Source: an uncultured Eubacteriales bacterium
GTDB lineage: Bacteria > Bacillota > Clostridia > Oscillospirales > CAG-272
Direction: 5' to 3'
Length of the DNA: 6,952 nt
NCBI GenBank assembly: GCA_900554225.1
Contig: USGH01000140.1
Location: 1-6,952, forward strand
Within the stretch, counting starts at the first letter, position 1; the number at the start of each line of letters is the position of its first letter. Below, in pieces: positions 1-4,714 of the stretch. Under the pieces are notes generated by a model. It saw only the letters and a program-made list of their open reading frames with translations. It ran no database searches and had not been told where the DNA came from. The translations under genes and the position numbers were made by a program.

Positions 1-365
1 CGCAGGGTATCTCCGGCAAGAACCGCGACCGGCTCATCGAATTTCTTATGGCAGGCCGGCTTTCCTCTGCGGAGATCGTCGTCATCCATGCAGGGCAGAT
101 CGTCGTGGATCAGGGAATAGGCGTGAACCATTTCCAGTGCGCAGGCAAAGGGCATTGCCGCTTCTTCACTGGCTCCGAACAGCTTCGCAAACTGGAGACA
201 AAGGAACGCCCGGATCCGTTTGCCGCCGCCGAGAAGCGAATACTGCATCGCGTCCGCCGTGACGGTATTCCCTGCCATGCCTTCCTCAAAATACCGCTTG
301 CACGCTTCTTCCGTTTTCTGCGCCGCCTCATGGAGCATATTTTCGAGTTTTTTCTGGTTTTCCAT
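1..365 (-). CDS. ispA: Polyprenyl (geranyl/farnesyl) diphosphate synthase, N-terminal part, cut by the left window edge
   Basis: A short-chain trans-isoprenyl diphosphate synthase that condenses isopentenyl diphosphate with an allylic diphosphate to make geranyl/farnesyl diphosphate in the cytoplasm. The frame is open from an ATG at 365 to the window edge, giving 121 residues of a family usually near 290-300 aa; the rest lies outside. Visible signatures are GGGKRIR (residues 46-52, substrate diphosphate binding) and the first aspartate-rich motif DDLPCMDDDDLRRGKP (88-103), which binds the Mg-diphosphate and is diagnostic. The second aspartate-rich motif would be in the missing part. The start is supported by AGGA at 373-376, seven bases before the ATG. 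It follows xseB by 33 bp, the common Firmicute xseA-xseB-ispA order. Family assignment is firm; the exact product chain length (C10, C15 or C20) cannot be decided from this fragment. Confidence 0.95.
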   Translation of the reverse strand, partial: MENQKKLENMLHEAAQKTEEACKRYFEEGMAGNTVTADAMQYSLLGGGKRIRAFLCLQFAKLFGASEEAAMPFACALEMVHAYSLIHDDLPCMDDDDLRRGKPACHKKFDEPVAVLAGDTL

Positions 366-398
366 TGTTGTTTCCTACTTTTATATGCCGATATACCG

Positions 399-620
399 TT
401 ACGCCTTCATATCGGTTTCTGTCAGGGTACCGTCCTCACCGCGCTGTAGGATCTTTACCTTTTGTTCGGCGGCATCAAGCTTCTGGTTGCAGAATTTCAC
501 CAGAGATACGCCCTCCTCAAACAAGGCAAGGGACGTATCCAGCGGTGCATTGCCGCCCTCCAATGCGCGGACGATCTCCTCTAAGCGTGTCATTGCGGCT
601 TCAAACGTGATCTCACTCAT
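399..620 (-). CDS. xseB: Exodeoxyribonuclease VII small subunit
   Basis: Small subunit of exonuclease VII, which with several copies per XseA chain forms the enzyme that degrades single-stranded DNA to oligonucleotides in both directions. The product is 73 aa, normal for the family (about 60-80). It shows the typical two-helix pattern: FEAAMTRLEEIVRALE (residues 6-21), a short turn with a leucine and a serine (LDTSLALFEEGVSL, 27-40), then a Cys and the AEQKVKIL region (51-58). Its ATG overlaps the xseA stop codon in a 4-base ATGA arrangement, so it is probably translationally coupled to the large subunit, fitting the need for both subunits in one complex. GGGGAAG at 625-631 is its ribosome binding site. 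The assignment rests on both sequence pattern and position directly after xseA. Confidence 0.96.
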   Translation of the reverse strand: MSEITFEAAMTRLEEIVRALEGGNAPLDTSLALFEEGVSLVKFCNQKLDAAEQKVKILQRGEDGTLTETDMKA

Positions 621-1873
621 AATTCTTCCCCATTCTGCGTAGACTCTGTTCTCTCGTTCGGATGTACGGCGGATACGGTCGCGTCGATGGTGCCGTCACC
701 GGTTTCCACACAGATCGTATCACCGGTATGCACATCGCGGATGCTCTTGACCACACCGCCCGTTTTGTCATACACCGCGCTGTAGCCGCGTGACAATACA
801 GCAAGCGGATTCAGTGCGGACAGCTTGGCACACAGACTCTGCATCGCTGCCTTACGGTTTGTCAGAGTCTGCTCTGTCAGATGGGTGAGCCGTTCTCCTG
901 CCATCGCGGTCTGCATTTTTTTATCGTCAATAAAGGACATCGGGTTGGTCAACACCCGTGTCGCCGCAAAATACGACAGCTTTTCCCGTCGCGCGGCGAT
1001 CATTGCGGATAGGACTGCGGCTTCCCGCACGACAATGTGGTCGATCTTGCGCTTGAGCTCTCCGGTTTCCGGTACGGCAAGCTCGGCGGCTGCGGAGGGG
1101 GTGGGGGCGCGTCTGTCGGCAACGAAATCACAGATGGTAAAATCCGTTTCGTGTCCGACCGCGGAGATCACCGGAATTGCCGATGCCGCGATTTCCCTTG
1201 CCAGCTCCTCATTGTTGAACGCCCACAGATCCTCGATGGATCCGCCGCCTCTGCCGATGATGATCACATCCACGCTCCGCTTTTCGTTGAAATAGCGAAC
1301 TCCGTCGATGAGCTGCGGCGGTGCGTCCGGCCCCTGCACGAGAGAGGGATACAGAATCAGCGCAGCAAACGGAAATCTTCTGCCGCAGACATTGATCATA
1401 TCGCGAATGGCCGCTCCTGTCGCCGAGGTGATGATCCCCACGCGGGACGGGATCTTCGGCAGCGGCTTTTTACGGGACGGATCGAATAGTCCTTCTGCCT
1501 CAAGCTTCCGTTTGAGCTGTTCATAGGCGATATACAGCGCGCCTACCCCGTCCGGCTCCATAGAATCGCAGTAGATCTGGTACTGTCCATCCCGCACAAC
1601 TGCAGAGATTCTGCCATGTGCAACGACCTTCATACCGTCCTCCGGTAAAAACGCCAGTTTCGCGGCAGAGGAACGGAACATGATGGCGCGGATCATCCCG
1701 CCTTCGTCCTTTAAGGTGAAGTAATAGTGACCTGTACTGTAGTGATTTTTGAAATTGGAGATCTCGCCCTTCAGATACACGTCGGTCAGGCGCGGATCGT
1801 GGTCCAAGATGCCCTTGATGTATGCATTGAGCTGGGTAACGGTCAGCGCGCCCGGAAATTTCGGATTGTCCAT
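617..1873 (-). CDS. xseA: Exodeoxyribonuclease VII large subunit
   Basis: Catalytic subunit of exonuclease VII, acting on single-stranded DNA in repair and recombination. The 418-aa product is slightly shorter than the roughly 450 aa of the E. coli and B. subtilis proteins. Domains in order: an N-terminal OB-fold for DNA binding (about residues 10-105, including LKGEISNFKNHYSTGHYYFTL), then the catalytic domain with ITSATGAAIRD (148-158), GRGGGSIEDLWAFN (207-220) and the SAVGHETDFTICDFVADRRAPTPSAAAE stretch (237-264), a long helical region (about 270-350) that in the family carries XseB, and the C-terminal LSRGYS (360-365) segment. The open frame extends upstream to 1993, but the ATG at 1873 is chosen because the protein there begins as the family does (…LTVTQLNAYIK) and GGGAGGG lies at 1877-1883; the upstream part overlaps the preceding gene by 100 bp. 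It follows the TsaD-like gene by 19 bp and overlaps xseB by 4 bases. Confidence 0.97.
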   Translation of the reverse strand: MDNPKFPGALTVTQLNAYIKGILDHDPRLTDVYLKGEISNFKNHYSTGHYYFTLKDEGGMIRAIMFRSSAAKLAFLPEDGMKVVAHGRISAVVRDGQYQIYCDSMEPDGVGALYIAYEQLKRKLEAEGLFDPSRKKPLPKIPSRVGIITSATGAAIRDMINVCGRRFPFAALILYPSLVQGPDAPPQLIDGVRYFNEKRSVDVIIIGRGGGSIEDLWAFNNEELAREIAASAIPVISAVGHETDFTICDFVADRRAPTPSAAAELAVPETGELKRKIDHIVVREAAVLSAMIAARREKLSYFAATRVLTNPMSFIDDKKMQTAMAGERLTHLTEQTLTNRKAAMQSLCAKLSALNPLAVLSRGYSAVYDKTGGVVKSIRDVHTGDTICVETGDGTIDATVSAVHPNERTESTQNGEEL

Positions 1874-1876
1874 ATG

Positions 1877-1883
1877 CCCTCCC
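1877..1883 (-). promoter_or_regulatory. Ribosome binding site that fixes the xseA start
   Basis: On the minus strand this reads GGGAGGG, about four bases before the ATG at 1873. It lies in the 19-bp gap after the TsaD-like stop codon and is the main reason to prefer this start over the longer frame. Confidence 0.8.
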
Positions 1884-1892
1884 GTTATCCTT

Positions 1893-2867
1893 TCAGAGCT
1901 CTGTATCTTTAAGCCGCAGGTATGTTTTTCTGGCAAGCAGGCAGACACCGGATGCGTTGTCGGACGAAAACTGCGCTTCGGCAAAGCTGCCATAGGGAGA
2001 CAGGATCTGCCGGATATACCGGGAGCTCATCACCCCGCCTGCGTACAGGATCGGCAAATCCGGATATCGATTGCGCAGATTTTTGGTCAGCTCCTCCAGT
2101 GTGCGTCCGATCGTTGCAAGCACATACGCACTGGTCGCGGCAGGATCGCCCGTTTCGTCGTACAGTCCCGCCGCTTTGTTCTCCACACCGGAGAGATTGC
2201 AGGTGAAATCGTGTACGGAGAGCCGATCACGCCGGAGCTTTCCGGTATAGCGCAGTGCCAACGTATCCATCGCCGCGCCGCACGGGAAGGATAAGCCCAT
2301 TTTCACACCGGTGCGATCGATGACCTGTCCCGCGTTGAGATCCAGTGTACCGCCGATATGCTGCACAGACAGGATTTTTTCCGCATCCGGCTGAGCAAGC
2401 AGAATATCCGTGGTGCCGCCGGACACATGAAACGCAAGAAACGGTGCGGCAAGCAATGCATCGAGATCGTTTTCCCCGTTGCGGGACGCCGAATACGCCG
2501 CCGCCATCACGTGCCCCGCCTGATGGGAAAACATATATAACGGAACCCGGAGCGCGGCGGACAATACCTCACCAGCTCCCTCACCGACGAGAAAGCACGG
2601 CATATACGAGCCTGCACTGTCACGCGGTGCGCGGGATACCCCAATGGCAGACAGCGTTTCCCCCGTCGGCAGATGTTCCCGGAGCATGGCAGCAATCTGC
2701 GGCAGTGCCTTCACATGGAGAAAGACCGCATCGCTCTGTCGAAGTCCCCGTTCTCCCGGACGGACCGGCAGCAGGAGCTTTTGGTTGACTAAGATATTGC
2801 CGGTATCGTCGCACAGTGCCGCCGAGGTGGTATAATTGCTGGTATCCAGTCCGAGATACAGTGCCAT
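1893..2867 (-). CDS. Divergent Kae1/TsaD-family (peptidase M22-like) ASKHA protein, probable paralogue of TsaD
   Basis: A 324-aa ASKHA-fold protein of the Kae1/TsaD (formerly glycoprotease M22) family. Canonical TsaD makes the threonylcarbamoyl-adenosine of tRNAs reading ANN codons. Family features seen: N-terminal phosphate-loop LGLDTSNYTTS (residues 5-15), metal-site HQAGH (115-119), HVSGGTTDILL (147-157), GQVIDRTGVKMGLSFPCG (180-197), YAGGVMSS (275-282) and SSDNASGVCLLA (301-312), whose Asp303 would be the third metal ligand with His115 and His119. Departures: the Asp-Glu pair of the canonical ETSCDET signature is Tyr12-Thr13 here, and the Glu of HxEGH is Ala117. I therefore do not name it tsaD; a canonical copy is expected elsewhere in the genome (inference). 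It starts 2 bp after nusB, with GGAAG at 2875-2879 seven bases before the ATG, and precedes xseA, so it is co-expressed with housekeeping functions. Its biochemical role is unknown to me. Confidence 0.85.
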   Translation of the reverse strand: MALYLGLDTSNYTTSAALCDDTGNILVNQKLLLPVRPGERGLRQSDAVFLHVKALPQIAAMLREHLPTGETLSAIGVSRAPRDSAGSYMPCFLVGEGAGEVLSAALRVPLYMFSHQAGHVMAAAYSASRNGENDLDALLAAPFLAFHVSGGTTDILLAQPDAEKILSVQHIGGTLDLNAGQVIDRTGVKMGLSFPCGAAMDTLALRYTGKLRRDRLSVHDFTCNLSGVENKAAGLYDETGDPAATSAYVLATIGRTLEELTKNLRNRYPDLPILYAGGVMSSRYIRQILSPYGSFAEAQFSSDNASGVCLLARKTYLRLKDTEL

Positions 2868-2869
2868 TT

Positions 2870-3370
2870 TTACGCTTCCGCTCCCTCTTTTTCCGGATCC
2901 GCGGCATTTGGAATGTCTTCCGTACCATCTGCTTTCGGCTCCGATACGATCTTCCCGTTGTCTCTTGCGAGGGTATTGAGAATCCCGTTGATGAATGCTG
3001 GAGAGGACGCGTCATCATATTCCTTGGCAAATTCCACGATCTCGTTGATGACGGCACGTGCCGGTGTTTCGGTATACAGAATCTCATACACCGCCAGCCG
3101 CAGGAGACTACGTGTCACACGCGCCATACGGGAAACCTTCCACTTTACAGCGTATTGCTCAATCGAACTGTCTATTTCGGAAAGATGCTCCGCCGTTCCG
3201 AGAAAGGTATCGCGGATGTAATCGGTATAGGCAACCTCCGCCTCCTCCTTGTTTGCATAGTAAAAATCGATTGCTTTTTCTTCTTTATGAAATTCCCAGG
3301 CAAACAGAAGCGTAAATACAACACGTCTGCTTTCGTGCCGGGATAAGGGCTTATTCTCTGTCATGGTCAT
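2870..3370 (-). CDS. nusB: Transcription antitermination factor NusB
   Basis: NusB binds boxA RNA together with ribosomal protein S10 (NusE) and supports antitermination, chiefly on rRNA operons. The product is 166 aa, longer than the usual 130-150. The all-helical NusB core is clear: R11HESRRVVFTLLFAWEF near the N-terminus, then WKVSRMARVTRSLLRLAVYEI (from residue 77) and the diagnostic INEIVEFAKEYDD…SPAFINGILNTLAR (108-136). After residue 137 an acidic, Ala/Glu-rich tail of about 30 residues is added, which the core fold does not need. The ATG at 3370 is preferred over the in-frame ATG at 3364 because GGAGG at 3382-3386 lies 11 bases upstream of it, already at the long end of spacing. It is first in the operon, behind a consensus SigA promoter, and ends 2 bp before the TsaD-like gene. 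Confidence 0.95.
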   Translation of the reverse strand: MTMTENKPLSRHESRRVVFTLLFAWEFHKEEKAIDFYYANKEEAEVAYTDYIRDTFLGTAEHLSEIDSSIEQYAVKWKVSRMARVTRSLLRLAVYEILYTETPARAVINEIVEFAKEYDDASSPAFINGILNTLARDNGKIVSEPKADGTEDIPNAADPEKEGAEA

Positions 3371-3387
3371 GCGTCACGCAGCCTCCG

Positions 3388-3423
3388 AACCAATCTTTCC
3401 GACGGGATATTCCACGTCTGGTT
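3388..3423 (-). promoter_or_regulatory. Possible leader hairpin upstream of the nusB RBS
   Basis: In the predicted nusB leader RNA an outer stem AACCA/TGGTT (3419-3423 with 3388-3392) encloses an inner stem GACG-GG/CC-CGTC (3401-3406 with 3412-3418, one bulged base, loop of five). The structure ends two bases before the GGAGG at 3382-3386. It is short, has an internal loop on one side, and no T-run follows, so it is not a terminator. It could influence translation initiation, but no matching regulatory family is recognised and chance is possible. Confidence 0.25.
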
Positions 3424-3452
3424 TTGTTATCCATTCATACAGATAATATTAT
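3424..3452 (+). promoter_or_regulatory. Possible plus-strand SigA promoter overlapping the nusB promoter
   Basis: TTGTTA (3424-3429, four of six consensus matches), a 17-bp spacer and TATTAT (3447-3452, five of six) face the M23 peptidase gene. The -10 box overlaps that of the nusB promoter on the other strand because the AATATTATA stretch is nearly symmetric. It would give a leader of about 185 nt to the M23 gene. The match may be a by-product of the AT-rich nusB -10 region. Confidence 0.3.
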
Positions 3453-3476
3453 ACACAATTCCTCGGCGTATGTCAA
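3448..3476 (-). promoter_or_regulatory. Consensus SigA promoter of the nusB operon
   Basis: On the minus strand the -35 box is TTGACA (3471-3476), the spacer is exactly 17 bp (3454-3470), and the -10 box is TATAAT (3448-3453): a perfect match to the SigA/sigma-70 consensus at both hexamers. Transcription would start near 3441, giving a leader of about 70 nt before the nusB ATG. Position and orientation fit a housekeeping promoter driving nusB through ispA. Confidence 0.88.
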
Positions 3477-3579
3477 TGGATACACAACATAAATATTCAT
3501 TCCTTTTCTGTTTTATGCAGAGCATTTTCCACATTTCTCCACACGCACCGCTACTTACCGCGAAAATCCGGTGAAAAAT

Positions 3580-3615
3580 GGCGTATACTTGCGGCGTCCG
3601 GGCGCATACTTGTGG
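3580..3615 (+). repeat. 15-bp direct repeat, two copies at a 21-bp period, upstream of the M23 gene
   Basis: Copies GGCGTATACTTGCGG (3580-3594) and GGCGCATACTTGTGG (3601-3615) match at 13 of 15 positions. Their starts are 21 bp apart, two DNA helical turns, so a bound dimer or two bound proteins would sit on the same face. The pair ends 15 bp before the RBS of the M23 gene, a position suited to an operator or a promoter. Confidence 0.6.
3583..3612 (+). promoter_or_regulatory. Candidate sporulation-sigma-like promoter of the M23 gene
   Basis: Within the direct repeat, GTATACT (3583-3589) could act as -35 and CATACTTG (3605-3612) as -10, with a 15-bp spacer. SigE-type promoters have a -10 beginning CATACA and an ATATT-like -35; five of the first five -10 bases match, but the last two informative ones do not, and the -35 is only partial. 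The implied start near 3619 leaves a leader of about 25 nt, which is plausible. This is a weak match offered because no better promoter lies this close to the gene. Confidence 0.25.
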
Positions 3616-3630
3616 TATCTGCAATCGAAT

Positions 3631-3635
3631 GGAGG
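3631..3635 (+). promoter_or_regulatory. Ribosome binding site that fixes the M23 gene start
   Basis: GGAGG lies eight bases before the ATG at 3644. It supports that start over the in-frame ATG at 3578, from which the predicted signal peptide would be displaced by 22 residues. Confidence 0.85.
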
Positions 3636-3643
3636 CAATCTTT

Positions 3644-4600
3644 ATGCGGCACATGCATCTCTGTATTCTTTCCCTGCTCTGCGCGTTTTTTCTCCTGTTT
3701 CCGCAGGCGGCATTCGCGGACAAACCGATCCGCTGGGCGGAATTACACATCACCCAGACCGCACTCAAAGACTGTGTGACAGCGGACATTTCCTCACACA
3801 ATACGGATCTGCCGACACCGCTTGTGGAATTGCTTGCGGTTCTGGGGGTGCGCTATGGCGGAGACTTCAAACGGTACAGGAAAGCGGATCTCGACACGAT
3901 TCTCGAAAAATACGCAGCCGGCACAGATTTTCAGGAAATTGCCGCCAATGACAAGCTTTATACCTATTATAAAAAGGTGTACGGTGCCGTTTTCGGCGGA
4001 TTTGTCGGGCAGCATCGGGTTTGGCGGGACAATACATGGACGGAAGAATACGGTGTGCAGGTCTTTTCCCCGATCGCAGCCGGATGGAGCTATTCCCACT
4101 ATGACGATTTCGGTGCGGCACGTTCCTATGGGTATCGGCGGGAGCATCTGGGGCACGATCTGATGGGTACGGTCGGCACTCCGGTCATTGCAGTGGAATC
4201 GGGGGTGGGTGAGGCGTGTGGGTGGAATCGATTTGGCGGCTGGCGGCTTGGGATCCGTTCCTTTGACGGTCTGCGGTATTACTATTATGCACATCTGCGC
4301 AAGGGGCATCCGTATGCCGATGTGCATGAAGGCGATATTGTCTATGCCGGAGAGGTGATCGGATACATGGGCATGACCGGCTATTCCACCAAAGAGGACG
4401 TAAACAACATCAACGTTCCCCACCTCCATTTCGGCGTACAGCTCATTTTCGATCCGGCGGAAAAGGACGGCAATACGCAGATCTGGCTCGATCTCTATGA
4501 ATACACGCGCTTTCTCGACCGGTACCGCGCCCAAACGGAATCCGAGGATGGTGAGCGACACAGCTTGCATATCCGTATTCCGGAAAACGCATGGGACTGA
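3644..4600 (+). CDS. Secreted M23-family (LytM-type) zinc metallopeptidase
   Basis: A 318-aa exported protein. Residues 1-25 form a signal peptide: short basic start (MRH), hydrophobic core rich in Leu/Phe, and an Ala-Phe-Ala cleavage site before Asp26. Residues 26 to about 140 are a Clostridia-type N-terminal region I cannot link to a named domain, rich in Tyr and Lys. The M23 domain (about 143-295) keeps every expected residue: His168 and Asp172 (HLGHD) and His262 (second His of HLHFG) as zinc ligands, with His217 (YAHL) and His260 as catalytic histidines by comparison with LytM. This group cleaves peptide cross-links of peptidoglycan, so a role in cell-wall remodelling outside the membrane is expected; an inactive scaffold role is unlikely with all ligands present. 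There is no transmembrane anchor, LysM or SH3b domain. It stands alone on the plus strand, divergent from nusB. A sporulation role is possible but only hinted at by the upstream promoter-like repeat. Confidence 0.9.
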   Translation: MRHMHLCILSLLCAFFLLFPQAAFADKPIRWAELHITQTALKDCVTADISSHNTDLPTPLVELLAVLGVRYGGDFKRYRKADLDTILEKYAAGTDFQEIAANDKLYTYYKKVYGAVFGGFVGQHRVWRDNTWTEEYGVQVFSPIAAGWSYSHYDDFGAARSYGYRREHLGHDLMGTVGTPVIAVESGVGEACGWNRFGGWRLGIRSFDGLRYYYYAHLRKGHPYADVHEGDIVYAGEVIGYMGMTGYSTKEDVNNINVPHLHFGVQLIFDPAEKDGNTQIWLDLYEYTRFLDRYRAQTESEDGERHSLHIRIPENAWD

Positions 4601-4649
4601 CCGCGCTCCTACACCGATTTCTTCTATATTTCAGAGGGCACAGGACGGC

Positions 4650-4684
4650 AAAAAGCAGCATGGAAGAAATCCACACTGCTTTTT
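4650..4684. terminator. Bidirectional intrinsic terminator between convergent genes
   Basis: AAAAAGCAG (4650-4658) and CTGCTTTTT (4676-4684) are a perfect 9-bp inverted repeat; an inner TGG/CCA (4661-4663 with 4671-4673) extends the stem past a 2x2 internal loop, leaving a 7-base loop. The A-run on the left and T-run on the right give a stem followed by U in both directions. It lies 49 bp after the M23 stop and 30 bp after the stop of the minus-strand gene. The GC part of the stem is short, so strength is uncertain. Confidence 0.65.
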
Positions 4685-4714
4685 CATGGCACAGAATGTT
4701 ATTGCGTTGTCGGA

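Noticed and set aside
1874..1993. Upstream extension of xseA by 40 residues to an ATG at 1993
   Set aside because: The extension is not like XseA, overlaps the preceding TsaD-like gene, and the ATG at 1873 has a strong RBS and a family-typical N-terminus.
825..2788. Several plus-strand open frames of 60-180 codons across xseA and the TsaD-like gene
   Set aside because: All lie antisense to well-supported genes, lack RBSs and show no family resemblance.
1893..2867. Naming the TsaD-like gene tsaD or calling it an active glycoprotease
   Set aside because: The canonical ETSCDET and HxEGH signatures are altered, and the peptidase function historically given to this family is no longer accepted for TsaD.
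3578..3643. Upstream extension of the M23 peptidase to an ATG at 3578
   Set aside because: It would bury the signal peptide 22 residues in, has no good RBS, and merely translates the 21-bp direct repeat (seen as AYTCGVR then AHTCGIC).
3794..4570. A 258-codon minus-strand frame opposite the M23 gene
   Set aside because: It is antisense to a gene with signal peptide and full M23 catalytic motifs; the antisense product has no recognisable features.
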